Part shown: in pieces, positions 48,301-58,717 of the stretch | Layout of the letters: each line of letters begins with the position of its first letter | Position numbering within the stretch: the first letter of the stretch is position 1 | Origin: Pararge aegeria | Taxonomy: Eukaryota; Arthropoda; Insecta; Lepidoptera; Nymphalidae | Assembly: GCF_905163445.1 (NCBI RefSeq) | Contig: NC_053182.1 | Location: 20,047,501-20,111,500 of the forward strand | Direction of reading: 5' to 3' | DNA: 64,000 nt | The notes under the pieces: generated by a model | What the model saw: the letters and a program-made list of their open reading frames with translations, nothing else | What the model was told of the DNA's origin: nothing | Database searches by the model: none | Position numbers and translations under genes: made by a program

Positions 48301-50849
48301 GTTTTGTGTCAATGTGTTTTGTGGATTGCTTGGCTATCCTACTGCGAAAACTGACTTTTTGCACGCCTCATAAGCGAAGCGTTGAGGTGGGTATTACTGT
48401 CAGTTTACGCCTAGTGATTCTCCGACTTAAAATGTCACTTTTTTTATTCTTTATTGCTTTTAAAAGTGAATATAAATAGACAATATTTTTAAATCTCTTT
48501 TTATTATTTAAACTAATTAAAAAATTGTTTAAAAAAGTTCTGTCTTGGACGTCCGTGTGTATGTATGTGTGGATCCCGTATCTTGTGGTCACGATAACGA
48601 TCAAAATACTTCACTTATCGAGTTGTTTTTTTTTTATAGGCTTCTGTATTTTGAGGAATAGAAGCCTATTACTTTTCACCGTATAATTAGATGTAATTTA
48701 ATTATTATTTACAAATAATCTCAATATTATTGTAATGAATGAGATTATGAGACGCGCTCTTTTGGATTTTCCAACTATTTTTTAAATTTCTGCCGCTAAG
48801 TAGTGTTCCAATAGTAAAATCTATCATTGCGGGTTTATCATTTGACATTATATTTTAACTTTGGGCACTTCTCTGCTTGTATATAATTTAGTACCTACTC
48901 AATTATTTTGTATTATATACTTCTTTAGCAACACACATTTTATTTTAAATGCACAACTTTTATCTTTTACTTATATTTCGCTAGATCTGGTTTTTTAAGC
49001 AACTTATTTACCTATAGTTTAGAGTCTTCTGATTATCACAGAAGCTATCTTGAAACCGATTAGGGGTGTTGGTGGGGTTTGCCACACCCCTGACGGGTTT
49101 GCCCGCTACCATGTTAGACTTATGCAGTATTAACTCTTATTGTTAACTCGTACGAGTATGTGCTGTGAGTAGTGCGCCAAGATTACAACAGATTATTCAA
49201 GAACAGTTTAGTTTCCTGACTTTAAACTCTACAGCTACGTAGTAAAGTATGGCTTCTCCATCAGAGACGTGAAATGAAGATGGAGGAGATTAAAGAAAAT
49301 GTACAACGTCTCACAGAATTACCAAATAATATTGATGGATGCATAATTAATTATATTACATAAAGAAAAAATATTAAATCAAAAGAAGCATATGTATATT
49401 TCCATACAAACGAATTCAAAACATTCTAAGTGACAACCCTAATGTAGATAAAGAACGACACGCGCATAGCATCTCCGCTACGCCACGCGTACCTAATAAA
49501 CTGGCAGGAGTCACATGATTTCAATTTTGCATGTGATGTTAGGGGCCGTTTCTGATTTATTTCAGTTAAAACTTATGCAAGTGGCTTACTCATAAACTAT
49601 TAGGTTAACGGTTTCACAGATAAGTGTCAAAGACAGTACATAATGTACATGTAAAGCCTGTGAAGTTTTATTTCGATTTTCATTTACACGTTGTATACCT
49701 ATATATATATTTTTTGAAGTTATACTTCTTTTGGTGCGTTAGGGATAAATGAGAATGAATGAATGAGAGCAATTTTTGACGATGCCCGCGCACACCGTCA
49801 CGAAATACCGACACCCTGAAGTTAGCCATAGTGATTTAATTGATTGAGTTAAACAAAAATCTCAAATTTTAATGATGAGTTAAACTTGGTTGTACGATAA
49901 TGAGATTTAAACTAGAAAATGAGTTATAATAAAACTTCCATTGTATTAAATACCTTTTTCCTATTGTTAGTGTCGTTTTTTCTACAAATGTAGAATAAGG
50001 CGAGAGATGAGAACTTCTAACGCGTATACATAAGTGCAACGCGTTTTTTTTAAATTACACGTCAAAGTAAATCATTCTTCTCCGAATTGTTGCACTAATC
50101 CCACATTAGGGCACAACATGTCTTCTTCAAACTTGAAAAAGGCCTCGTGGTTTGCGTTCATAGTATTTACCTCATCTTGGAAGAATTCCTTTAGGTTGAA
50201 AGGGGTGAGGTGGCCGTTTAATCGCTAAGTCAGTCAGTCTCCTCGCGTAATCATATCAGTGAAACAAAACAAAGCAAAAATAAAGTTATAAGTTAGAATA
50301 ATTGGCTACATTCAATTAGAAATTATATATCTTTTTTTAATGAACTATCGGAAATGACATGACATTTTGGTTGATTCCTATTAAAAGTTTTTCTGAAATA
50401 TGAGTTTACAGAAATCCAAGCAGCATAAACAATGAAAAATTTTAGTTGCGAATCGCCCTAGCTATTTTGTTTTAGTCAGACTGAGCTGGTGATCAAATAT
50501 ATTATCTACATTAGTTTGTCGTGGGCTTAGTAGACGGCGCTTTTGAATCGTTTCATATCACCATCATATCGCTATAATAAAAAAGAAAATACTATCAAAC
50601 GTGCATTATGTTGAAAGTTTTAATTGGAAATTTTGATAGATCTGATGTCCTGTTTGAGACTTTCAGCCATATAAGCACCTCGTGTATTTATTGTGCATGT
50701 TCGACTTCCCCAGGGCGTCAGTAGATGACATGAGGACGTCGGCTGCCAACCTGGAGGCAGGGTTGGGCCAGCCGACCTCGGCGCCGCGCGCCACCCTCGT
50801 CACAAACGAACAGCCTTTCAGCTTCACCGGACCCCCTGTCACCAAGTGA
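36385..50849 (+). CDS. fwe: Calcium channel flower, five common exons plus alternative last exons
   Basis: Small multi-pass protein of synaptic vesicle and plasma membranes; in Drosophila it acts in vesicle endocytosis as a proposed Ca2+ channel and, through C-terminal isoforms, marks cell fitness. Common exons: 36385-36387 (only the ATG), 36471-36591, 39793-39941, 43269-43327, 45430-45540; then 47507-47633 or 50714-50849. All junctions are GT-AG and in phase, giving 189 or 192 residues. The N-terminus is MSLADKITMLMARPGG. Hydrophobic spans lie at about 38-60, 61-78 and 110-143, with a short re-entrant CEAPCCCFF at 78-86. Glu79 in that motif is at the same position as the acidic residue implicated in ion selectivity in the fly protein. 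The loop has SRPYWNKAALYMG and the end of the core is GIIYGMMALGKK. Introns of 2-5 kb carry many transposons. Confidence 0.96.
36592..39792 (+). other. flower intron 2
   Basis: 3.2 kb, AT-rich. Recognised content: minus-strand retroelement end at 37330-37530, LINE family B 3' end at 38412-38592, and a gctaacctgtta-family piece at 38775-38915. I see no nested gene. Confidence 0.6.
38412..38592 (+). mobile_element. LINE family B 3' end
   Basis: Contains ggcttagtttgttgtgggct, gaaacccccgaagctttaga and aacgcttcataagtgcctgt, as at 10340-10490. 5'-truncated. Confidence 0.68.
39960..40056 (+). repeat. (AC)n/(CACG)n microsatellite
   Basis: Imperfect CA-repeat array starting 19 bp after the donor of flower exon 3, in the 5' part of intron 3. 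Confidence 0.88.
40060..40200 (+). mobile_element. SINE family B, 5'-truncated
   Basis: Contains acggtgaaggaaacatgcat, aagtccaccaatccgcactg and ccagcgtggtggactacggt. Confidence 0.65.
40380..40729 (+). mobile_element. RTE-type LINE C-terminal fragment
   Basis: Several frames together give IRRRTKVTDIAQRVAKLKWH, VGVPRIPG and ATKHPMAV-like sequence, the degraded C-terminus of an RTE-like reverse transcriptase. The MITE at 40730 is inserted at its 3' side. Confidence 0.65.
40730..42252. mobile_element. hAT-like non-autonomous element (1.52 kb) with 8-bp target duplication
   Basis: The left end cagtggcgtgcattgcatat and right end ctatgcacgccactg are inverted repeats of the family first described at 4934. 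The 8-bp cttgcctt is present on both sides (40722-40729 and 42253-42260). The interior is AT-rich. Its longest frames (60-80 codons) show no transposase motifs, so it must be moved by a source element elsewhere. It lies in flower intron 3. Confidence 0.84.
42366..42590 (+). mobile_element. tRNA-derived SINE, family B
   Basis: Head gagcggtgaaggcgtagtgg, B-box-like cgagttcgagccccgg, body ttatgtgcgttttacc and cctgcatgcctgaaa. The 3' end is lost. Confidence 0.7.
42655..42750 (-). mobile_element. SINE family A, 3' fragment (minus)
   Basis: ttaatatactacgacaatgt ... gccccaaagtaagcgtagct, tail side only. Confidence 0.7.
42998..43236 (+). mobile_element. tRNA-derived SINE, family A (copy 9), next to flower exon 4
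   Basis: Head agacagccggttggctcaac, B box gggttcgattccc and tail gtagtatatttatg. The T-rich tail runs straight into the acceptor of flower exon 4 (43269), only about 33 bp away, in the sense orientation of the gene. Confidence 0.83.
43437..43760. repeat. LINE A 3' end followed by the ggggatat repeat
   Basis: Bases 43437-43515 are a minus-strand LINE A end (aaattcatattcatttattt). Bases 43525-43760 match the right window edge 63800-64000: ctgcacggctagcatgg, ataaacgggggtaaagttct and agcaggtggac, then repeated ggggatat words. Confidence 0.65.
43940..44260. mobile_element. Two SINE B pieces in opposite orientation
   Basis: 43945-44065 (+): aaaggcgtgtgaagtgtaca ... gtgcccggtaatgggttgat. 44108-44255 (-): gtttaggccgtagtccacaa ... 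aactgtcgggcatgcaggat. They form an imperfect inverted pair in flower intron 4. Confidence 0.66.
44363..44505. mobile_element. hAT-like MITE (143 bp)
   Basis: Ends cagcggcgtgcac and gtgcacgccactg. Flanking 8-mers are aatggact (44355-44362) and agtggact (44506-44513), one mismatch. Same family as 4934-5132. Confidence 0.8.
44877..44921. repeat. 20-bp inverted repeat with 5-nt loop
   Basis: tgacaaccgcaacaataatg (44877-44896) and cattactgttgcggttgtca (44902-44921) pair with one mismatch; loop gcgca. Just upstream, ggcggtgattggcggtgacg is a short tandem repeat. Confidence 0.85.
45000..45310 (-). mobile_element. SINE B and LINE A fragments
   Basis: 45000-45110 is a minus-strand SINE B piece (gcacataactccgaaaagtt). 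45123-45310 is the minus-strand LINE A 3' end (aatagtctaccacc-like region gtctgtaccaccggttcgga, ttgctcttttccaacatcaa). Confidence 0.66.
45682..46152. mobile_element. hAT-like MITE carrying a nested SINE A
   Basis: Left end cagtggcgtgcatagagggt, right end ccctctatgcacgccaccg. The interior outside the SINE matches the 4934 element in inverse orientation (gcctacccttaagtatttat). A full SINE A occupies 45719-45990. The flanking 8-mers (agggaatc and agaaggac) do not match, so the target duplication is decayed or the ends are slightly misplaced. Confidence 0.74.
45719..45990 (-). mobile_element. tRNA-derived SINE, family A (copy 10), nested
   Basis: Minus-strand copy with head at the right (actgcgccagtcggccgtc). 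It was inserted after the MITE, so it is younger than that MITE copy. Confidence 0.84.
46160..47506 (+). other. flower intron 5, between exon 5 and last exon A
   Basis: AT-rich. Bases 46460-46640 are more GC-rich, with a short palindrome cgcgtcgccggggatcgcga+cgcg, but have no convincing coding. No RNA gene is seen. Confidence 0.45.
47507..47633 (+). CDS. fwe: flower alternative last exon A (42 codons incl. stop)
   Basis: Acceptor ggctag precedes 47507. The first base completes the Lys148 codon, and the frame runs GSRDDMAAMAAGGTTPPGAP, ending EDPDVWRPN then TAA (47631-47633). The exon is strongly GC-rich against its surroundings. An AATAAA at 47816-47821 offers a poly(A) site about 185 nt after the stop, so this exon can end its own transcript. 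The encoded protein has 189 residues. Flower isoforms that differ only in the cytosolic tail are known from Drosophila and mouse; which fly isoform this tail matches cannot be settled from the window. Confidence 0.9.
49375..49700 (+). repeat. Dispersed ~330-bp repeat (copy 3)
   Basis: Matches 20850-21175 in order (aattcaaaacattctaagtg, ctacgccacgcgtacctaat, gcatgtgatgttaggggc). Confidence 0.7.
49918..50038 (-). repeat. Dispersed repeat, acgcgttagaa type (copy 3, minus)
   Basis: cttccattgtattaaatacc ... aacttctaacgcgtatac, the reverse of 23779-23925. Confidence 0.62.
50714..50849 (+). CDS. fwe: flower alternative last exon B (45 codons)
   Basis: Acceptor ttccccag precedes 50714. The same phase joins it to exon 5, giving ASVDDMRTSAANLEAGLGQP and ending NEQPFSFTGPPVTK then TGA (50847-50849). 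The protein has 192 residues. The PFSFTG ending is a hallmark of one conserved flower tail. A candidate AATAAA is at 51421-51426. Degenerate copies of the end of this exon follow within 250 bp. Confidence 0.92.
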
Positions 50850-51065
50850 TAAAGACCTCGCTAATGCGTCGCGGTTAGTATGTTCGGAGACCTAGTTTTA
50901 TTGGTTCATGTTTGTAAATGAGTTGCTTCGGAGACCTACTTGTAGTGGTTTATTATTCAGCAGCGGTCCAGCTTCACTGGATCCTCTTCCACCATGTAAA
51001 TGTGGAATTGGAATATGCTCTGTGGTTAGTTTATTCGCGGATCTAGTTATACTGGTTGATCTCTA
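50816..51065 (+). repeat. Diverged tandem duplication of the end of flower exon B
   Basis: agcttcaccggaccccctgt at 50819 (last codons) is echoed by agcttcactggatcctcttc at 50970. Farther on, gcggttagtatgttcggaga is echoed by tggttagtttattcgcggat. The copy offset is about 150 bp. The second copy lacks coding sense. Confidence 0.62.
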
Positions 51066-54036
51066 TTGCACATGCAAATGATCTCTGCAAAATGATGATT
51101 TTTCCTTCCATAATTTACTGTAAGGCAGATCGAAGCTGACTGCTTTTTTTAAATAGAGAAGTATTCCTTCATATTAATTGTTATTAAACAAAAACAGCTG
51201 AATTTTTCCGTTTATTTTTAACATTGTGTGCCCATTTTGGAAACTGTTTAAATTAGTTTTAAACTGAATATAACATTTTTAATGTATACCCGTCACGCCG
51301 GATACACATTAAGAGCGTCGTTGAGAGAACTGCAAATTTTTATACGTTAAAAACAATATCATATTATATTGTTTAAAAGAACGTATTTCATTGTTACGAG
51401 ACCGGATTCAGCTAGTTACCAATAAAACGAATGCAACACGACATTAATGTAAATCCGGCTTAACAGTGTTCAAAAGACTCAGTACCCTCAAAACTTTATT
51501 GCCTGTGTGAATGTTGAAAGATCATATTTATTTTATAAAATAGAAAGTTAATTAATTTATGATAGTACTGAATTATTCATATTATATATCGGACGCGTTG
51601 TTGTTACATATCCAATCATTTATGTAAAATCGCATGTGTGTACTATGTGATTTTTCCAAATGTGTTATGTTTTTACTGCTCCAGCAAAAAAAAAAAGTAT
51701 ATAGCAACTTTTAAGAATGCTGTGTTCGATTGAAGATATCTCTCCAGAGTAACTTTGCCAAACCAGTTATATATATTGTCGCACCGCTTCGCTCCTACTA
51801 GCTATAGGCTGTTCTTATAGCACCGAATTTTAAGTCATGTTATAGATAATAATATTCATACTGCATGGAACCGTTCGCAGCGTCGACAGGCTGGCACGTG
51901 CTAGATTAGAATGGCAAAATAATTGTATTAGAATTTTTTTCAATACCGACTTTTTGGATCCTGCGAAGACTTTCTGTAGTCAAATCAAATGTAATCAGTT
52001 GAGAAGGTCCAGATACAATGTCCACTTTACGGCTACATTGAAAGATACACATACACACATACATATACATATATAAATATATACATGTAATAATATAAAT
52101 GTATATATATAAAAACATGTGTATCTTACAATCGAAATATCGAGTCACTTATTTTAACAGTAGTATATTTTCTTTCTTGTCTTATTTTGTAAATAATAAT
52201 CATCAGTTAAGTAATAAAAAGATTACATTATAAGAGAAGTAAGAAATAATAGATAACATTAAAAAATAATTGGTTGAATAGAAAGTCATTATTTTATCAG
52301 TAGATTGTGCTCGTATCTTATCTATAGCGTAAGACGTAGATTTTAGAATTACATATACTCAATGTTACATTTATATATCTATCAATAGGTACCTACCACT
52401 TATTTTGTTGTTGATCCAAAACTGCATGTTAAATTATTGATGTACCTCCCCTCCACATTTACTAAATGAAAAGTACTCCGTTACTTCGATGCCTCATAGT
52501 GCCTTGCATAAACTTTTTTTAATTCCTCTACTAGCCCTTGACTGCAATCTCACCGATTAGGTATATGGCTGTCATACTCCCTAACAGGTTAGCCCGCTAC
52601 CATCTTAGACTGCATGATCACTTACCACGAGGTGAGATTGCAGTCAAAGACTAACTTGTTGTTGTAGTGGAATACAAAAAGAAATATTTATTGGTTGTTT
52701 GAAGGAAGAAAACAAATAAACACATTTTTGCATTTATAATGTTAGAAAGGCTTCCATTCCTCATTGCGTCGTTGCAACTCAAGTGTGGCTACAGTGCGTT
52801 GCGACGCCGCAACAGAACGCACTATGGGGCGTCGCTTTTAATCGTAAGAAACGTTGTATAGCGGTTGTTTAGTATACATTGCTCCGTCTTCTTTCATCAG
52901 TCAATTACTGAAGACAGTGAGTGATGCGTTTGTGTGTAACGTCGTTATTAACCCATTACCGATCAACTACAAGGCATGGGTTTTTAATAGGCAATCAAAG
53001 TAACCTAATACAGATTGCTAGATTTCAAATGCCTTTAAAATCAAAGTGGAGAACTCGCAGGTATGCAGTTTTTCCCGCAATTATATATAAGCTTCGCCGT
53101 TAAATCAAAATGATCAATTGCTTAGAAACGCACATAACTCCGAAAAGTTTGAAGTACCCTCGTCAGCCGGGGATCGGATCGGTTCGCCCGAAAAGAAGGC
53201 AAACGAAGGCTATCAATCACCGCTTTAGTAACTATTCAGGCACTATACGAAGTTTATTAAGTAAAGGCGTAGGTATTGTTTAGTTCCTTTTTTAAGCCGC
53301 TGCTTATATGAAGCGTGGTGCGGCAATCTTATAATAGCGCTGGTCTTTGTTTCTGGGCATTTTTAATCAACATTAGTGGCGTCGGGTTTCTTTTTTTCAG
53401 TGTGGTTCCGGCTTAAAAAGGCGCCATACACTCGGTGACAACGAGGCATTATTTTTGTTTCATAAGTTTGTTCAACCAATGATATTTTCATATTTTTTTT
53501 AAGCAAAATGAAGCATACCTATAACAATTTATAGTTTACGAAGTGTAATGAAAGCCTTAAACCACACGACGCCACGCAAGGTGATTCAAATCAAATCTTT
53601 CATGTTTCGTATCTGAAATATTACTAACGCCCGACGTAATATTGACGTTCTCGGGTATTTTCCCTTGTCTTTCTGTGCATACGAAATACTTTATTCGTAG
53701 CATGTTACCGTTACTCTATAGGTGGCAGCAATACTCGTAAGTAGGACCAATGAATCTAGATATAGATTTGAAACCGCATTTTATGTAATATAATCAATAT
53801 TGTCTAAACATTTTGATAGATATAACACTTTGCGAGTCAAATTACGCTATTTTTTTATTTAAAATATACGTACCCGGCTCGAAGGACGATAAGTACAGAT
53901 TTCGCTTAAACTCTCGGATTCGAGATGGTCGTCGGCTTGCGGTGACTTTCAATCACGCAATAAGCGAATACATGCCGATAATGTAAAGCTGCCGGCTCAT
54001 GGCCTTCGCACGCCATATCGACTCAACGACTTGAGT
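50850..54036 (+). other. Downstream of flower: probable 3' UTR then intergenic
   Basis: Candidate poly(A) signal at 51421. Repeats: a gctaacctgtta-family element with 20-bp inverted ends at 52528-52650 (gactgcaatctcacc / ggtgagattgcagtc) and SINE B remnants at 53105-53215. I see no coding frame or RNA gene that I can support. Confidence 0.45.
52528..52650. repeat. Repeat copy with inverted termini
   Basis: cccttgactgcaatctcacc (52528) and ggtgagattgcagtcaaaga (about 52631) are near-perfect inverted repeats around ctaacaggttagcccgctac. This suggests that the gctaacctgtta family is a MITE with terminal inverted repeats, or that it was duplicated head to head here. Confidence 0.65.
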
Positions 54037-54173
54037 CAGTGGCGTGCACAGGATCTTCGGCCACGGTATGCATAATATATAGCATAAAATAGAAAAATTC
54101 CCCTCTAATACGAGCTATATAAAATCATTTGTTTAACCAATGCTTTTGTGCATGTATGATGTGCACGCCACTG
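54037..54173. mobile_element. hAT-like MITE (137 bp)
   Basis: Ends cagtggcgtgcacaggat and atgatgtgcacgccactg. The flanking 8-mers acttgagt and agcgcagt agree at only four positions, so the copy is old or its target duplication is eroded. Confidence 0.72.
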
Positions 54174-54563
54174 AGCGCAGTGGTCTTAAAAGATGGAGGT
54201 CCTGCTGCAAGATTTGCTCGCTCGAAATAAAGAAGTCGTTTTCGCATATCAAACTATATACCGTCAAAGTAAAATTAACTAAATGTCACACGTTTTTGAG
54301 TCGCAAATCCCGTACTTCAGATTTTTGCAAAACGAATGCTCTGTCAAAAGCGCGAGCTAATAAGATCCATTTTACTCCTATGTTCAATAACTTACTTACT
54401 CGAAAATGACTCCACGAATGCGAGCGAGAAATTATTGTACTAATGCTTACTGATAAGGGGTCAATCCGGGCAGGAGTGATTTTGAAATCTATAATTTCTG
54501 AATTTTCAGTGGTATGGTCCGATGGCTAGTTTCTGACAAAAAACTGTCGCTAAGCGATTAGGA

Positions 54564-54630
54564 GTTTCGGTATTATGTCGCCTAGAAACCGAGCCCCCTG
54601 CTCGGTTTCTAGGCGACATAATACCGAAAC
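54564..54630. repeat. Perfect 30-bp inverted repeat with 7-nt loop
   Basis: The left arm starts gtttcggtattatgtcgcct (54564-54593), the loop is ccccctg, and the right arm starts ctcggtttctaggcgacata (54601-54630). All 30 positions pair. The arm sequence is a piece of the dispersed repeat at 7230 and 62625. Confidence 0.94.
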
Positions 54631-54639
54631 CGGGTATGG

Positions 54640-55289
54640 GATTAATATAATTGCAAAATTCCTGACAGGTTTGTCCGCTTTCCTCTTAGACTGCACTACC
54701 ACCAGATAAAGTTAAGTCAAGGCCTAACTTGTAGTGCATTCAAATAACTGGTGTTTAAAGATGACGCGAGCTCAGATTGTGGTATAGTACAGCCAAAATG
54801 TTTTTGAATAATTTACTTTATGCCACATACCATAAGGCTCAGATTGCCCACTTTATTACCCCATTTGACCACGATGTAAAATTGTATGTGCGTCTAAAAT
54901 TCATATGTTTTTTGCGTTGCTCACTTTGTAATCATTCGGTATCAACATTTTATATAAACCGTTTGCTTAGTATTTAATATTATAAATATTTGAATTTATT
55001 GTAACCTATATTATGCGATTATATTATTATGCATAGAAGTGTTTTAGATAGTTAATTATAGAATGACATAATGGACGTTAAGTAAGAAACACAGCTTTGT
55101 AACATTGTAAATTATTTTTTTAATTATATTTTGAGCAAGTTTTAGAACTATATTTAGCAGCTTAGGCACTTTTGCTACCAAATAATTCGCAAAATCTTTA
55201 AAAGTGTTATCATTGTTAAAATGTTTCATATCACAATTTATGACTTTTAAATTCTAAATAATGGGTATTGAAATGTTATTTTCATTTCG

Positions 55290-55321
<32 letters not shown>

Positions 55322-56877
55322 AATCAATTCTAACCAATTAAATTATTTTTAGTACAATTACTAACATAAAAATAACTATGTGACCAATCTTTTAATTTGA
55401 ATAGAATTATATTCCTTGTTTAAAATGTAAATAATATTGAAACATTCCATGAGAAGATTCCTTTAAATTTAATATCAGTTTTCTATTTTAAAAAACCCAG
55501 AATATACTATAAGAATTCGCTCACACATATACTGCACATTATATGTACATTAGCAACACTGAACACATAAATTACGTTTTAAAAGGTTAAACTGAACTTC
55601 AGATCCTCCATTAATCTTTTTGGCAATTTCTAGTTGCAATAATTGTGACACGTTGCGAGATCTAGCGCGCAATCTTAGTAAAACTGCAGGGCTATATATT
55701 TCCGAAAGATGCAACTTTTATAGTATGTTTATGAGTATATTTAGAATAGTGTCTGTGTCTTGTCATTGTATATTTGTAATCCTTTATTAAAAATACATTG
55801 TTCCAATTATAACAGTTTGTTGAGATATCACTTGTTACTTATATATATTTTTGTAACATAATGATATGATAAAAGGGATAAATAAGTATTATTAAAAGAC
55901 GCTAGTCTTTAGGTAAATGTTAATTAGGTTAAAATCTTTGCTCATACAGCCAATAATACTTCTCTTCATTTTAGAATTGGCATTCTCCGCTCACTTTATT
56001 TATGAATCATAGAGAATTTTTTTTCCTGGTAACACTGTGTCGTGAATGGTTTTGAGTGCTTCCTTTTATGTTTTAGTTTGTGTACTAGTTATGTTTGATA
56101 GTTATTTTTACTATTTAAAATTATTTTAAGAATAATCAAGATATTCCTTTTACATGAATTTCTGTATATATTTTATGCTGTTACAATACATATTTTGTTA
56201 CTTTTAAGTGCCTAATATTATTAAAATAAAGTTTCACCATGGTCTTAACCATATTAATAATGTACCTTTTTAAATTAAAGTATCAATTCTTTTGAATTTT
56301 GGAAGATGATTATTGTAGAAATGATTGGTTATTTGTCATATCATTGAAACGTTTTGATTATATAATAAATATATTTTAGATATACAGGGTTGCCAGTGGT
56401 GTTAATTTGATTGTACACAAATGAATGACGTTAGTTTACTTTAGTTTTGTTTACAATTAAATTTTTACCAATATCATTGCATGATTATATACCGATTTAG
56501 ACTGTCAGACCAATTATTTTATATTGTGTTTGAACATTGTTACATAATAACTTCTCACTTTGGTTAAAAGTTGCGATAATTTTTAACTTTTAGTGGAAAC
56601 ACTGTTCATCATTATATTACAGGTAGCTTCAATTTGCGTCTATATAATATTATGGTTATAAATAGTTGGTAGCTATTAATTAGTGCATTGTTTCTTGTCA
56701 ATAAATGTTAAAAGTTTAGGAAAGCATATCTGTAATAAATGTGTGTATATTGAAACTATGAATTTTTATTTCTTTGTACGCAAATATGTAATCTTTATAT
56801 TAACATATATAGTTTAAAGTAAAAAAAACGTCCACACTGAGTTTAATATAACAATAAGTGAAGGTACACATTGATAT
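54640..56877. other. AT-rich sequence without recognised genes
   Basis: Over 2 kb of unique-looking AT-rich DNA with an (ATT)n microsatellite at 55288-55321 and several AATAAA words (for example 56224-56229). It has the texture of a long 3' UTR on the plus strand, but nothing links it to flower. Short frames such as 54777-54977 have no motifs. Confidence 0.4.
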
Positions 56878-57370
56878 GAAACCTTGCATGTCTGAGACTT
56901 CTCCATAAAGGTGTGAAGTGAATGAAGTCCACCAATCCGCACATGGCTAACAAAGTGGTTGACGCTACTACTTCGCCCATACCCTTCTCGTTATGATAGG
57001 AGATTGGTGCCCTCTAGTGGGCTGGTAATATTTCGTCATCATCATCATCATCATCACTTCAACCGGTTGAAGTCCACTGCTGGTCATAGGTCTTTTGTAG
57101 AGAGTTCCAAAATCCATGGTCCTGGGCCGCTTGTTTCCAGCGGCTCCCAGTGACTCGCTTGATGACCTCTGTCCACCTCGTTGGGGGCCAACCAACACTA
57201 CGTTTACCTTTGCGGGATCGCCATTCGAACACCTTGGAAGTTGGAACCCCAATGTCCATCGGTGTGCCCGGCCCAATTCCACTTCAGCTTTGCAACACGC
57301 TGAGCTATGTCGGTAACTCCGCTTCTTCTACGGATCCCCTCGTTTCTGATTTGATCACGTAGAGATACTG
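56878..57370. mobile_element. SINE B (plus) followed by RTE LINE C-terminus (minus)
   Basis: 56878-57035: ttgcatgtctgagacttctc ... gtgccctctagtgggctggt, ending in (ATC)n. 57060-57360 on the minus strand: FEWRSRKGKRSVGWPPTRWT, GSRWKQAAQDHGFWNSLQKT and QQWTSTG, the C-terminus of an RTE-like LINE. Confidence 0.72.
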
Positions 57371-57415
57371 ATACAATAATAATAATAAGAGGTCTTAAAA
57401 GTCACAAAAATATTT

Positions 57416-58717
57416 CCTTTATTTAGAAAATGAAAGTAAAAAAAAGACTTATTGCAACAAAAAGAGATATATTTTAAGTAGAAAAGATTAATATACTAAT
57501 GATTAAGGTACTTAACTAGGAATAGGTACATAATCACCCTAAAGAGTTGCCTGTATTTAACTTAAGTGTGCTTGTTTCTGTCCATTTTAACCTTTAGAAA
57601 ATGTGTAAAAGTTCTTATAATACATTTATTTTCTACATCCACTATATTCAATATCCGCAAAAGCAATGTTACAGGATTTATGGCTTTAAACTGAGGAACT
57701 TAAACCAATTTTACAGATCTACATACTTCTCCATGAAAGTTGAAGTAGGTATCCATATATATATTAACACATTAAAAAATCTGACATTTTACTGTACAAT
57801 CCAGAAGTTGGACTAAAACAGGTATTTAACCTAGACTATTTTAGCCAATTCATTCTTGTTTATGGTTGTATGTGTGCCAACTGGGCACAAGGTACTCAGC
57901 AAAGGTTTTTCAGATGGAGAAGGCATGGAGATGATCGGTAAATTATGAAGTTGATGTTCCGCCCCAAGAATAGGAACTTATTCTCCAAATATCTTGGATA
58001 AACTGTCTGTTTATAAAGTTAAGTTCTTCATTTAATTGTTACTTTGTTGCACTGACAACACATTTATTCATAGTTAAAAAGCACATAAATTTAGTATGTA
58101 AACAAATGACAGACTAAAACAACATTATATCTCACTGTAGTTCATTTTGTGACTACAGAGTAGAACTATGCACAATACAAATGGGAAATCCCCAAGGTGC
58201 AGGCTAACATACTAACAAAGAAATAAATTCTAGACAATATAACAATGTTCACTTAAATAAATTACAAATCAACTAAACATTACTTTTCCTCATTCTGAAT
58301 GTTTCTACAAGACCAACCAGGGTTACTACAACCACTGGTCCAGTCCATTTAAGCGACAAAAGGGCAGATTTTTCAAATGCATCACCAATTTGTTTTGTAA
58401 CTAAGCCTTAATATCACAAATAAAGTGCCACTGTAAACACATTTATTATTCAACTGGAGCCTTCATTTTGCAGCTAAAGTTTAAACAACTCCTTTACACA
58501 GGCAACTAAAATAGTCAGGTAACACAATAATTGTTGAGACATACGTTTCGTCTGTAAAAAATAGCCACACAAAACAACTTTTCTAGTCTTACTCGAGGAC
58601 ATTTTAAATTGCTCAGTTCAAGCAAGCCTTCAAAACTTCTTGATTGACCTGTTGTTAACAATAAAACTATAATATAACTAATATACAGTAGGTACTTTAA
58701 CGCTCGGAGAAAATATC
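57416..58717 (-). other. Probable 3' UTR of LAMTOR5
   Basis: Free of recognised repeats and coding frames. Minus-strand AATAAA words occur at 58447-58442, 58065-58060 and 57423-57418. The last would give a UTR of about 1.3 kb. The extent is inferred. Confidence 0.4.

Larger units (their letters stand above)
47634..50713 (+). other. 3' UTR of flower-A and intron before last exon B
   Basis: AATAAA at 47816. (TTTC)n at 47978-47998. A block at 48120-48670 looks like a degraded transposon ending in ataggcttctg ... agaagcctat. 49050-49130 is a gctaacctgtta-type piece, 49375-49700 the ~330-bp repeat, 49918-50038 the acgcgttagaa repeat (minus), and 50509-50580 a LINE B trace. Confidence 0.5.

Noticed and set aside
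48165..48479. 104-codon frame in the flower 3' region
   Set aside because: No motifs or splice context, and it sits in what looks like degraded repeat.
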